From assembly GCA_039881145.1 (NCBI GenBank), contig JAYKKI010000074.1:12031501-12095500 (forward strand): a stretch of DNA of 64,000 nucleotides, given 5' to 3'. The notes under the pieces are model-generated. The model ran no database searches, was not told the DNA's origin, and was given only the letters and a program-made list of their open reading frames with translations. This DNA comes from Druceiella hillmani (lineage: Eukaryota > Arthropoda > Insecta > Lepidoptera > Hepialidae). The position numbers and the translations under genes are program-made. Positions 36,350 through 48,565 of the stretch are shown piece after piece (positions within the stretch are counted from its first letter, which is position 1; each line of letters starts with the position of its first letter).

Positions 36350-39300
36350 TTAGCAGCATTTTTAATATTAATGGTTCATTTTGCCGTACTGGTCGAAATA
36401 AATTACATCCAGTTAGAAGTACTTGGTGACCTTTGACATTTATAGGTGTAAATACAATTGTCATGGAAGATATATTGTTCATATTACAAACAATACAGGT
36501 AATTTCTCACCAGGAATAAATTAACTTTATGTTATTAGATATGCATTCAACTAGGAAAGAAGAGAAATGTTGGTAAAATTGGACAACAATTTTTCTGTAA
36601 CAAAAGAAATTTCAGCACTCGAAATGGCTAAATAGTTTAAGCAGTAGAGGATGAAAAAATCGTGTAAAAAAAAAATGTGACTTGTGTATTGGATATTGCC
36701 CTAATATGTTATTGCATTCTTATGTTTACGCTGCAATGTTACATTGTTGTCTTTCAATATTTTGGGAACGTAATAAAAATAATAGAATCCAAAAATAGTT
36801 ACTTTTTTTATTTGTGTGTTTGTTTGAATACGTAAAATAAAAAACTATTGACTCAATTCAGATGGCGTTTAAAAATACAGGCTTCAAGTTGAAATAAAAT
36901 TTAGTTTTCACTTCTTTGGTGTCCGTTTACTCATTAAGAAGATATCATAATTTAATAGATTCAAAAATGCATCTACTCTGCATTAATACGACAGCAACAT
37001 AAAAGTACCAAATATCAGTTGAACCCATGTATACCAACAGATTACGCTAAACGTATTTGAAATAGTGGAATGAAATTTTGCCAGCGATACACTGGCAAAA
37101 TTTTAGTATATATTATTGAAGTATCGAGTGGCACGGGAGGGCAAGATGATGAGGTGAGTAATTTCAATACAGGCTGGTGATTGAGATCAGACGTCATTGT
37201 TATTAGAATACCGAACATAACATTTTTCAATATTTTACTTATTTAATATAAGCTTACTTGGTTACCTTAATTTGTTTGAAATTCGAATCTGTTGTTAAAA
37301 TTTTTTATTTAATTAATTTATTAGGTTCAGTGTTCGGCTATATAAATTTGGACGTTACATATTTCATAATATATGCATACAATAAAACTGTAGAATTAAT
37401 ACATTAAATTTTTATAATACTCAAGAACAGTTATAGGAATTTAGAAGCTCTAAAGGGATATGTTTAATCACAATTGACCAACAAAAAATAAGACATATCA
37501 AAACAAAGCGCACTTAGTTGAAAATGTTTACTTTCATAATTAGTATAATGGATGACGTTACATATATTAATCTTATAGTTAATTTAGTAATAATATCTAA
37601 AGGTCTAACGAAGTCATGGGTTCAGCTAATACTATTTAAAATTATGGAAATATTACATTTTTGAGATCTTCATGATTAGCGCTTTCAAATAATATCATTT
37701 GCTGTGTAAGGAATTTAACAAAAAATGTTTGAATACATAGTTTACAACAATAAAGTTTTCATAGATTTATAACATGCTTTAAGAGCATGTAATATGAAAA
37801 GCAGACGATAAGTTAATGTATGTGGTGCGTATTCGATCAAGAACTGCTGACCGTTGTTGGACAAGGTCGATGGCCGTCTTTTTGTCGATTCAAAACATAC
37901 ATCAAAATGTATGCGCCACCGATTATGTAATTATTTTTTTCAGAACGATTTCTTGTTATTCTACTGTCGACTGGCGTAGGTGTGTATGTGTAGCAATAAT
38001 TTTAAACGAAGTACAGAGCCCTCGAAGTGCGGCGGAGACTCGCCAAACCCTGCCAGTATATCTACCGGCACTAAACACATACTTTACATTTACATTTACA
38101 TTAGCGAGTATTCAGTCGTATGTTACATAGTTTTCTTGATTATTACCTACGTTTTTACTGCTAACGTGTGGAACAATTTGTAGTATTTTGGACCAATATA
38201 TTACTATTGGTTAGTAAATTTCTTGAACATTTCGGAAGAATATATGATAAAGTATATTTTTCTCATAATTAATTACGATATGTCGATAAAACTTTATATA
38301 TAGTAAAAATGTAAACTGTCTGTGACGTGAAAATCTTCCAAAAAATAATTTCGGAACGAAGGATTATGACGATGAAATAATCTGAATGCATTCTGAGTTG
38401 GTATTTTTTGTTATAAAGACTCTTTTTGTTTTTCTATTTATGTATTTAATTGTGCACAAATAACGTAAAAAACGCAAGTCCGATCGATTTAAATAAACCT
38501 TGAATGAAAAATAGACGTGTTAAATTAGAGTAATTATACTTTTCAGGTCACTCAGTCAAAAGATATGTGATTTAAAATTTTCAAAAATAAATTTAAATCA
38601 CTTTAGTAAAAGATGTAAATAATAAATAAGTAACTTGCTACGAGAACATATGCACATAAATAGATGGCGTTATGTATATTTTAAGTCACACAATGACATT
38701 TTCCCTTCAAATATACATTCACTCTAGGTCAAATGTGAAAATAAACTTATGAGATACGGAATTGGTAGGTTTTTAGTGGTCTATGCGTAAGATATCGCTG
38801 GCATTAGTAGTTAAAGATAATTGAAAAATAATAGAAAGTAAATATTAAAGGGAAACTTACATGACATCAGAAGGGAATCACATCATTTTTGACAAATGAT
38901 AAAATGTACGAAACGCGTGGCGATTCAAGTCTTATCTGTTTAATTTGAGTATTTTCTTCTAACTAATACCGTCAGAATAAGACAGTTTACAAATCATTAA
39001 AATTATGAATAAACGAACAAATTAATAACTTCGCTCTTTTGCAATTCCGTCAGAAAAAAATATCGAGTAATAAAATATACTTGAAACATTAAATGTAAAG
39101 ACAATGGAGCGATTAATTAACCCAGACTTTTGTTAATAAACATTTAAATGTGTAAATATTCGTAATGCTACAGCATGTGAATGGTTTTGATCCTGAGTGA
39201 TTCACAAACATTTTAATTGTTTAACAATTATTGAAATACATAACACATTTCAATAAGTAATGTACGGCCTAAGAGGAATTTTTGCTTACAGTAACATATT

Positions 39301-39918
39301 CGTGGAAAATATTCAATAATTAAGGTATTTGAAAAATATGATATTAAATACCTAATGATTTCTTTCTCCGATATTAATAGCGTATACCAATCTTGATGTA
39401 GCATTAATTCTTGTTCCGAGTGGATATTTGAATCTTTTTTATTTTTCATAATAATATGTAAAACCTTATCATACGACAAAAGTCGATAGCGGTGTTGTTT
39501 CGAAACAAAAATCTTATTACTCAGGTATCTGAAGGAAATGGGTTTCTTTTTAATTTTTTTAAAATTAAATAATAATTTTACTAAAACCCTTATCTTGTTT
39601 TGCATTTTCTTGTCTTATCTTTTAACTTTACCGCCTAAATTTTTTTAGGATTAACTTGTAAAAAGAAATGTTTTCTGTGGAAAACAAACTTTTAAAAAAA
39701 TAGTTTGAAGTAAAGGTGTTTTTATTTTTTATGCTTTTGTGTTTTAATTTCTGATGTAAAGTTCAATGGGGTAGAAATAATTGAAATTTATATTTTTAAA
39801 GCTTTTTTTTATTGAGAATAACAAAATATTTTTGTATAACAGCAGGTACGCGCTATTTGGAGAACAATAAACGGTGAAGTAAATTTTAGTTTGTATATTT
39901 ATTCATTCATTTCCGTGT
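36350..39918. other. Gene-free part of copy C
   Basis: No recognisable gene. The overlapping frames at 37,816-38,183 cover a GC-richer patch (about 37,960-38,080) with no family resemblance. The 125-codon minus-strand frame at 39,228-39,605 is A+T-driven and is not preserved in copy D. A 12 bp-arm hairpin (aaattttgccag) at 37,072-37,103 is absent from D. Confidence 0.5.
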
Positions 39919-40389
39919 TTGGAACTTACGTTTAATGACAACGTCTATTCTGTTGCTACAAAAATGGCTCTTGTTTTATCCTTTTCATGTCTTGCAGGGT
40001 ACAGGTGTATCTCGGTTGGGATTGACCGATATGAGAGTGGTGTCCTTGAGCAGTCGCATTACATATTATGTCGTATTATATTTACACATATTATAGCTCC
40101 ATTTATCGAGGTTGGCTTTATACCTGGAGACTTTCGTCATAGTTCGTTTCAGCATCTTCCAAGTAACATAGGGCAGATCGTGACCAACAGACACCAGTTT
40201 ACACAACTGCACTGTGCGATGCAGTACTTGTTGCCATACCACTATTGCTATTGTGGTTGCTCTTTCCAGGCTCGTATTTACGCACAAAGAGAGGTCTATC
40301 GTATGCTTCTGTATCTCGACCGCCGCAACAACTTTGCATCGCGAGAAATAGTAAAATAACAACTTGATGTTATTTTATTTTGAATTGTA

Positions 40390-40422
40390 CAAGGTGTCCA
40401 GTGGCAGATTTTAATGTTTGAA
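40390..40422 (+). repeat. Tc1/mariner-like left terminal inverted repeat
   Basis: Begins CAAGGTGTCCAGTGGCAG and pairs with the complement of 41,700-41,732. Confidence 0.9.
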
Positions 40423-40489
40423 AAATTGTAAAAATAAAACTGCACCTCTAATAGGTTAGTTTATTTTAACTTTATAACAACAAATGAGG

Positions 40490-41615
40490 ATTTCATTTTT
40501 TAAAAACCGCGTTTTCCAAATGGCGGCCATCGAGTCTGACACACTCTTCGAGTCAAGCACGCCTGTTTTCAAAAACGCGTTTGTAGAGCGACTGGGGTAT
40601 CCTACTGACTTCGGCTCGAATATTTTCTTTAAGTTGTGTCACAGTGCTCGGATTTGTTGTAAACAACGAATTTTAAGAATTCCCATAAGAAAAAGTCACA
40701 TGGGCTTAAATCGGGTGATCTAGGTGGCCACGGTACGGTACCGTTTCGGGATATGTTTTCTTTAATTGAAATGACTGCCGCACTGCATTCATGGACACAT
40801 TTGCAGTGTGAGCTGTGGCCCCGTCCTGCTGGAACCATGTGTTTTGGTTGAAGGATGGACTATTCTGTAGTTCTACTCTGAAAAAGTCATTTAACATCTG
40901 GGCATATTTCCCCGAAGTCACAGTTACAGTTTGGCCACGTTGATTTTCAAAGACATAAGGCCCTATGATTGCAGATGCAGACATGGCACACCAGACTGTT
41001 ACTTTAGGTAACAGTCTGGTGTGCCATGTCTGCATCTGCAATCATCTCCTGATGCATTTGTCTTGGGTTGTGAACATCTCAGTAATGAAAGTTCTGCTTA
41101 TTCACATATCCTCCCATGTAAAAGTGAGCTTCGTCACTAAAGAATATGTTGCCCATCCGGGTAGCAATACGAAATCTCAACAACATCACTTCCGCGTAAG
41201 TTTTTCTTAATTCAAAGTCAGAATCGTGTAAATCTTGAACAATTTTAATTTTATATGGATATAACTTGAGATTTTGTTGCATTATTACCTGTTAAGTTGA
41301 TTTCGGAATTCCCAATAACGATGAACGTGTACGCAGTGATGAACGGGGATTTTCAACGACAGAAACCATAACACGCTCGACATTTTCATCCGTGGCTACC
41401 AATGGTGTAGGTCCTGGCCTGGGCCTAATCAATGTTGATCCTGTAGCTCTGAACCTTGCTACTCATGACTGAATGAAGTTGATCGATGGTCCATCACGTA
41501 ATCGACGAATACTGTAACGATTATTAAATCGACGGTGTGCTACAGACTGCAAAAATCCACTCGAAATGTACGCCTCGACGGCAAAAGCGCGGTGCTCTCC
41601 ACTCCACTGTTCCAT
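40490..41615 (-). pseudogene. Tc1/mariner-like transposase relic
   Basis: Starts at the ATG at 41,613-41,615 (MEQWSGEHRAFAVEAY), then helix-turn-helix sequence (SVAHRRFNN), RPRPGPTPLVATDENVERV and SLGIPKST-like text. The catalytic domain follows with the first Asp in FFSDEAHF (codon 41,133-41,135), KVTVWCAMSASAIIGPYVF, the second Asp in WFQQDGATAHTA (codon 40,823-40,825), and the third, also Asp, in WPPRSPDLSPCDFFLWEF (codon 40,710-40,712), about 35 residues later. The C-terminal part (RVCQTRWPPFGK in one frame, matching ECVRLDGRHLE in another) reaches about 40,490. Damage includes a stop in the ...NFHY region, an inverted duplication at 40,965-41,045, a 5 bp tandem duplication at about 40,731-40,741, and later frameshifts. 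All three catalytic acids survive. The length fits a complete transposase of about 350-375 residues. Confidence 0.93.
40965..41045. repeat. Perfect palindrome, 38 bp arms, 5 bp loop, inside transposase
   Basis: 40,965-41,002 and 41,008-41,045 are exact reverse complements with loop tttag. The left arm is the normal coding sequence for VTVWCAMSASAII on the minus strand. The right arm is an inverted copy inserted just upstream in reading direction, where it interrupts the frame. Confidence 0.98.
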
Positions 41616-41699
41616 GGCTACTAAAATATCCGCACCGCTTGAGCTTCTGACAACGCCTCCCGCGCCCCTCTTATGTGTTGCGTTCAGAAACTATGTTTG

Positions 41700-41732
41700 T
41701 TCAAACTTTGAAATCTGCCACTGAATAGCCTG
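41700..41732 (-). repeat. Tc1/mariner-like right terminal inverted repeat
   Basis: On the minus strand begins CAGGCTATTCAGTGGCAG. It is the inverted partner of 40,390-40,422 and is followed outward by TA. Confidence 0.9.
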
Positions 41733-41734
41733 TA

Positions 41735-42100
41735 TAAACATGCGATTAAAACCATTATGTACAGTTAATTACTGTATCATATACTAAATATCACCATTGT
41801 GCCATTGTCGAACATATATCATTAAAAGGCCTGAACGTAATAATTATTTCAATTAATTTCAATTAGGCCACACGGGTCACTCTGTCGGACAAGTGGAGTT
41901 AGCCTCACCCACATTAATAATCCGATCAAATAGACTGAGAAGAAGCTTTTCTAATTTGCAACCAGGACGCGCTTTTATCGCAAATGCGTCCTTACAGCGG
42001 TTAAAAATTGTTGTTTACTTTTTTGTCGTGACCTTACGCTTAGTGTTTTGTGCATTGATTGTCCAAATTAAACTGTAAATAACTTATATTTTAATTATTC
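41735..42100. other. Spacer between Tc1/mariner and piggyBac relics
   Basis: No coding sequence recognised. The sequence at about 41,863-41,890 (ttaggccacacgggtcac) could be the decayed 5' end of the second piggyBac element, but I find no matching inverted end beyond 43.8 kb. Confidence 0.35.
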
Positions 42101-42137
42101 AATATGTTGTTTGAGGATTTCGAATTAAGTCTCCAAG

Positions 42138-43770
42138 ATGCAAAATTTCTCAAGTTTAAAGAATGAGGGTGAAGATTTGATAATACAAACAGAAAGCGGC
42201 ACAGATTACTACGATAAAGTGAAGACGACGATCAATTTAATTTAGAGACCCGACCGTCTCCTCCAGGTGCCACGACTGGACATGTATGGTCAATTGCAAC
42301 AGGTAACCAACCAAGAATTATACTATACGCCGAATCGCCAGGAGCAAAACCATTTCACTTGCGTCATTTGATGGCTAATTCCAACTCTGAAGAATTTTAT
42401 ACTTTATTGTTACCGAACTCTATTTTAGAAGACATTGTCTACCAAACAAACTTTTTTGCGGAACAAATCATAGCAAAAGGGGGTCTGAAATGACAATCAA
42501 GGCTTCATAAATGAATATCAACAAATATAGATGAAGAAATAAAATTGGTGTTAATTTGTGGATGGGAATGTTAAAATTACTGTCTCCTACTTATTATTGG
42601 TCCAAGGGTTCAATGTTTATTCAAAATTTTGTGAAACAAGCTATTACTCGTAAAAGATTTAATATTTTTCTTCGTATGCCACATTTCTCAAATAACGATG
42701 AAGCATTGAGTGGCGATCGACTGCATATAATAATACACTTAGTAAATTCTCTCAATATAAATGTTTCATTCCATTATACCTCCGTCACTGTATGTCGACG
42801 AAAGCCTCAATCGATTCTGCGACCGTATAATTTTTAGACAGTATATGAAGCAAAAGCACCATAGACACGGAATTAAAATTTTCAAGTTATGTACTACTAT
42901 CGGCTATACGTACAGACTGGAAAAAAATATATAAAGACTTAGATATAAAATAAAGACTTCGATAGTTAAAACAGAACACGTGTATACGTTGTTTTAAATA
43001 TTTGCAGTACCCTTCTCCACAGAGGCCACACCATGTATACTGTTAACTGGTATATTAGTGTGGACTTAGCCGATAAGTTGCTTGATTCGGACTCCCATTT
43101 GGTAGGAATACTCCGCAAAAACAGAATGAGATTTTCTATAAAAGTAACTGAAAAGAAACTTGGTGAGCATATAGCTACAGTAAACCAAAGAGGCATAACA
43201 GTATTGAAATGGCGAGACAAGCATGAAGTTCTGTTTTTGTCAACAAAACACTAATATTTAAGAGGTAACACAAATAAACAATTAATAGTTACCAAGAAAC
43301 CAAAAATTATTTTGGATTGTAATAAAACAAAGTCAGCTGTTGACCTGTTAGACCAAATGTCTTATTCGACTCCGCTGAGGAAGACAGTGAAACGGTATCG
43401 TAAGCTTGCTTTTGAGTTATTTCTCAATACGTCCTTAGTAAACGCTCTTATGCTATTAAAACAAGTAACTAAAAAACCCATTTCTATTGTCGATTTCCAG
43501 AAGTCCATTAGAATGTATATAATGTCTAATGGTAAAGAAAATGAGCCTACCATTTCCAGACCAATGCGAGCCAAACACAATCTAATAAAAAAAGAGGAAA
43601 AATCGAGAAATGTACTCAAAAATTGCTAAGATTGTTTTAAAAACAAAATATTAAAAAGACCGCAAACTCGAAAAAAAAACCAAAAAGGTTGCAAAATACT
43701 GTCCTAGCTGTCCAACACAGCCTCATTTTTGTTTGAGCTGTTACAATGCTGCACATCGATAAAGTAAAAT
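42138..43770 (+). pseudogene. Second piggyBac-type transposase relic
   Basis: Plus-strand pieces in family order: a short acidic N-terminus; W..ATG...RIILYAESPGAKPFHL (about 42,290-42,365) and the NSILEDIVYQTN helix (about 42,420-42,450); the YWSKGSMF...AITRKRFNIFLRMPHF block (42,590-42,690); VDESLNRF (42,795-42,820) with the first catalytic Asp intact; VNWYISVDLADKLL (about 43,040-43,085), where the second catalytic Asp of DNW is Val; GITVLKWRDKHEVLFLSTKH (43,192-43,251); SAVDLLDQM (43,333-43,360) with the third Asp intact and RKTVKRYRKLAFEL after it; and a C-terminal cysteine-rich domain (YCPSCPTQPHFCLSCYNAAH, about 43,700-43,760). Frameshifts and stops separate these pieces. It belongs to a lineage clearly different from the relic at 2.3-3.9 kb. 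I could not find its terminal repeats. Confidence 0.92.
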
Positions 43771-44009
43771 GTCTTTAAAAATAATATTTCTAAGGGCGTG
43801 CAAAGATTATTTGCTAATAGCCCGCCTGAAGATGTTGTAGTACAATGGAACCCAGGTAGTGGTAAAGAACTGAAAGAAAGCAGAAATAATACTAGATCCT
43901 TTAATTGTGAAATATAAAATATGATGAATTCCTTAAAAACTTGGATATCTGGAATTGTCGCTGCAGTTTTCCTATAAATTTATTACGCGTCTTGAAACCC
44001 TATTACATT
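43771..44009. other. Sequence after second piggyBac relic
   Basis: Possibly the 3' flank of the element. A patch at 43,795-43,890 is less A+T-rich, with short coding-like text that I cannot assign. Similarity to copy D resumes by about 44,010. Confidence 0.35.
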
Positions 44010-44479
44010 CATAATTTTAGGTTCGGTATTTTCCTTAAAAGATCAGGAAGTTGCGGTTAGTAAGTTTCACAGGTTTTTCAGTGTAACTTTTGTGTATATA
44101 CTATTTATAAGTATAAAAAAATTAAATCACTTTGCTCCATGTGTTATACGAATTTTAAAAAATCGAATACTTAATTTACCGTTTTCAATAATTCCATAAA
44201 AATAAGATTTAATATATGGATGTATAGATGGATGACAGATGACTATAATAGATGGATGGACACGAGAGTGATTTTTTTTCTATTTGAATCACAAAACTAA
44301 AATAAATTGTTAATAAAAAATACTTAACAAGGCAGTTTGATTTCAAACAGTTAGAAACATACCTATTATAATCCACGGTTGATAAATTTGCCATAACTGA
44401 AGTAATTTTGTATATGACGAATTGATAAAGAAAAAAGTCAGTGCTAATCTTTTGGAAACTTAGTAGGAAATTTTATTTT

Positions 44480-44700
44480 AAGGGTATTTTTTTATTCGCA
44501 CCATCGAACGAGCGTCATTAAAATTATCCGGAGGAATGGAGTGTAAGAGGCCAGTTAGAGGAACTAATGCCAATCGACCCCGCTTATTGCATTAGTCGCC
44601 AATTGAATTTGAGCGTGGGTTCTCTCGGAGTTCCGTTTCCGTATTTAGACGATAAAATTTAGCTTCGAATTTAGGTATATTCATTCGATACTAGCCTATG
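44480..44700. other. Conserved noncoding island, copy C
   Basis: GC-richer segment matching 58,925-59,115 through shared runs such as atcgaacgag, cggagttc and tttccgtattt. No open frame is shared by the two copies. Confidence 0.5.
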
Positions 44701-47700
44701 GAAGGGCCCATAGCTTTAATTCCCTGTTTGTGTTCGGAGTCTGAATATTACATTTGAAAGGATTGATTATCGGACTTATTAAATTACGCCACGTGATTAA
44801 TATTTATAATTTACAAAAACATAAATTTATACATTGACTGTAAAGTCACAGGCATGGCTTAAATTGCATTTATCTGCTAATTTGTTAGTCGCTTTTTATT
44901 TATATTATATTATGCAGTCATCAATATATTCGTGCGTCTGTGTGCTACAATCGTTAATATCAAAAATATTTAAGTTGGAAGATTGAAATATGGCGTAGTT
45001 ATAAAATATAGTTATCCTTATAAATCTTGGTAAGTTAAAAATTTATACGTTACCCATAGAAGAGTCAAATTATAGTGCTACTAATTTCGTTTTATGTTTA
45101 CATACCGTACAAGGTATCCTATGAATATATTAGTTAGAGAACTGCAAATATTTTTCAGAATTTTAAGTTGCTTCCTCTGACCTTCCTGCCCTACTTTCGA
45201 AACTATGAAGTCAAAAGTCATTAAAAACCAATGTTGGTAAAATATGACAAGATTAGAGAAAAAATATAGCGATTAACTTAAGTGTTACAATTTTGAGCAT
45301 TTACCTTAAATACTCTGTAATATTTCATAATATACTTTGTTATACACCTGAAAGTAAATATTATATAAAGAACTGTTATTTTTGTTTTGATCCTATGTAT
45401 CGTATTGAAAGGGAAATGACATGTTTTAAATATTCCAAAATGTTTTTATTTAAAGATGTTATGTAAGATAGTTCTAGACATATTGATGAAAATTTCCATT
45501 AACAAAAAAATTGTCACCTCCCTCTTTGAAACTGTTGAATTCAAGGTATTAAAAAACCCGTGTTACTATAAGTATAGCCAAAATTTACCAGATCAGTTAC
45601 AGATGTAATTCTAATTCTTGTAGTTTTCGAGAAATGGACGTTGTTTTTTTGCCTGCAAAAGATATTAATAGCTTAAATATTTAGAAAAAAATATTAATAT
45701 CTTAAATCTTCACAGGTTTCTAAGTATCAACGGAACCGACGTAATGCGAGTTCTATTCATACATAACGTATGATTTCTTCGTTTTTCAAATCCCTGTTGT
45801 TCTGGCAAGATGCATCAATATATCTTTTAGGGGTCTCAATCTCAAAAGAAGAAACAGAAGCCTCATAAGAACACTTACGTTTTTGTCTATCCGTTAGTGA
45901 CAACGGTTTTTGACTGAAACGTTTTCATTTAAAGACATCAGTTTGGTATAGTAATAAAAAACATATTATGGCATATGCATTAGCTAACCGTTAAAAATAT
46001 TTATAGGGTAATTTTAGGGGCAAATAAAATAGGTACTAGAAAAAGTTAATAAATTTTAGTGACACATTGTCTGAAAGGACTAGTCATTATGGTATATATT
46101 TAGAAAGAATATATTCGAAGATAAACAGAAAAATATGCATGAAAATATGTTCCCCTTCTTATTCGTGAAATTATTGAATCTACAATTTTGGAAAAGTGTT
46201 TTTAGAAGTCTACGCAAAGGTTATGGAAAAACCATAACTATAATAGAAAATCTCATAATTTTTGAGATATTCACGGTAATACATGTCACATCTTGCTTAG
46301 GCATTATTAAATAATTATTGTGCCCAAAAGTCTTTATCAGGAAAATCTATAGCAGTTATTATAAATTAGGTAATTTCGTTTCGATCGAGGTACGTAACCT
46401 TGAATGGGCAAGCCAGATTCGCTCTTGATCAGTTTTTTGGATTCAAAGTCAAGAACTTTATCTAAATTTGCTTGCTAATTTTTAAATGATGCATATACGA
46501 ACAAATAAAGAAACACATGCTGATAGATACAAATATATGTCAGATAAAAATTTCTTACACTCTCGTTATTTCATATAATATATCAAGCTTTAAGGTATGT
46601 TGTAGTGAACCGTCCATCTAAACCTGTTTCGCAGTTTTTTTTGAGATGCACAATAAAATAAAAAGAAGAAAAAGCTCCAAAATCCATGGCATTACTTGCC
46701 ATAGCTTATATTTACAGTTGAATTCGCCTTCTATAAATTCCCAACTTTGTGTTAATCATGTTATGAAAAAAAAGAACGAAAAGTTGCTGGAAAGTAAAAT
46801 TATTTCCAAAAATCCTAAAAGTGCGCTTATTGTAAGTAAAGTCACTTCCTAAGATTTGGGTGCTATTTACCATAAGTGTTCCTCTCTCCTTTCTTCCCGT
46901 TCTTCTCTGCTACTCTTATCGATAACGCAAAACGGTAAAGCCTAAAGAACATGTCTACTTTCCACCAATTTTTTTATAAAGAGGTTATATTTCAAAAATA
47001 ATAAACATAACTGTATGAGAGCTATGGAAGAATATAGTAGTTATTATAAATAATGCTAATAGTGCTTCAATACGTAATTAATAGAAATTAAAATGTCTTA
47101 TTATAAGAAAAGAAATATGTGGCTAATGGTATTCAGGGAAGTGAGAGTGAAGTATAAAGAGGCTCAATATCGGGGATTGATGCAAGGCTCGTCGTTCGAT
47201 CATCGACGAGGGTCTTTATATACTTATGCGTTCTATATAAAATACCGCCTTGATATGGGTCTTAATAATTTTATGGCAGATATAATGCGTAATCATACAT
47301 ATACATTATTATGAATATTGATTTTTCAAAAGCGCTGAAACAGGTATTTCCTTATTTCTATCTGAGAGTCTAAATACAAATTTTCACAGCTGTAACTTTC
47401 ATTATTTTGAAAGCCCCAAACAATTTACCATACAAGCCTTTACGAATTTAGGGATGGAATTTTAAAAACCAGCACCTTGAAGATAAAAGTGTTTCGATTT
47501 TTATAAGTTTCATAGTTCTTTAGACTTCGTAACGAATCAGTATGTATATTACTGAGTGGTATATGGGTTTGATTTACATAATTGTATTATTTTTTTATAA
47601 CGCAGTTAATAGAATATAACTTATGAAATATTAAAAAATTGTATATAAACACAATTTTATCGTAGTTTAATAAATATTAATTGCTTTGATATTCATTTGT

Positions 47701-48394
47701 ATTCATTGATATTCATATTAATTGCTTTGATTGTCACTTCTGTGCATAAAGAATAGAAAATTAAATGTAAAATAAATTACCATTACTGAGGAAAAATAAA
47801 TACTGACAAAAATGAATTGTAAGAGTAGTTTTAATTAGGAAAGAAAAACGCAATAATATTACATTAGAAATGACAATTAGGGAAATTTCAATTTGATATC
47901 AGAAACGTAACGAGGATTGACACAGATTAATTCATATTTTTCTCTTCCATACACTCTTTTTGCTCTTCTTATTAAAATATACAAATATTTAATTTATTAG
48001 CTAATTAAATACTACAATGTGATACTTTCATTATTTTTAAAGAGTCTGTAGTACATAGTCAAATTATTCTATAAACCTTCATTGTCAGATTTTGGTGTTT
48101 TACTTCATGAGAAAATTGGTTATATAATAATTAGTATTGCTTAATAATTTTGTATACCGAAATATTTGACATATACATTTTCTCCCCAAGTTTAACCCTA
48201 TTACCAAAAGCAAGAAAAGTGGACCCCTCCGGATGGTATTTCCGATTAAAGAACAACTTAGTTTTTAAAATTGCACCCGATATTGAAAACTACATTTTAG
48301 TTGGATCGGTAACATTAAAAAAAACGAACATACTCGGAAATCCCGGAGTCAAATCCCTTTCAAGATTAAATCTCACTATTCGTCAATGAGAATT

Positions 48395-48565
48395 CAATAA
48401 AACATATGGGATTATTTCGAGCACGTACGGCTAAATGAAGATACAATCTGCATCGTCGGATTACGTAATTACATCACACTCCTACCTCCATCTATAATGC
48501 GCTTCGGCACCCTTTCCGGCTGTGGTGCGCTATGGCGCTTGTACACTAAGCGATGATGGTGTAAG
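48395..48565. other. Conserved noncoding island with bZIP-type palindrome, copy C
   Basis: Shares attatttcgagcacgtacgg and attacgtaattacatcac with copy D (61,874-62,030). ATTACGTAAT at 48,460-48,469 is the ideal palindrome bound by PAR-type/E4BP4-like bZIP proteins. Binding here is an inference from the motif only. Confidence 0.45.

Larger units (their letters stand above)
40390..41732 (-). mobile_element. Tc1/mariner-like DNA transposon, complete ends
   Basis: A 1,343 bp element flanked by TA at 40,388-40,389 and 41,733-41,734, the target duplication of this superfamily. The two ends form an inverted repeat of about 33 bp sharing CAGTGGCAGATTT and GTTTGAA, with about 8 differences. It carries one nearly full-length transposase relic on the minus strand. 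Copy D of the surrounding duplication has no such element, so it arrived after the duplication. Confidence 0.93.

Noticed and set aside
39228..39605. 125-codon minus-strand open frame
   Set aside because: A+T-driven amino acid composition, not maintained in the duplicate copy, no recognisable motif.
39919..40359. 146-codon plus-strand open frame, the longest in the window
   Set aside because: It lies in copy C. The aligned sequence in copy D (53,590-53,880) does not keep the frame, and the product resembles no family. The antisense frame of 98 codons over the same bases is equally unsupported.
41863..41890. Candidate 5' terminal repeat of the second piggyBac element (ttaggccacacgggtcac)
   Set aside because: No matching inverted end found beyond the C-terminal coding remnant at 43.8-44.0 kb, so the element's ends are not called.
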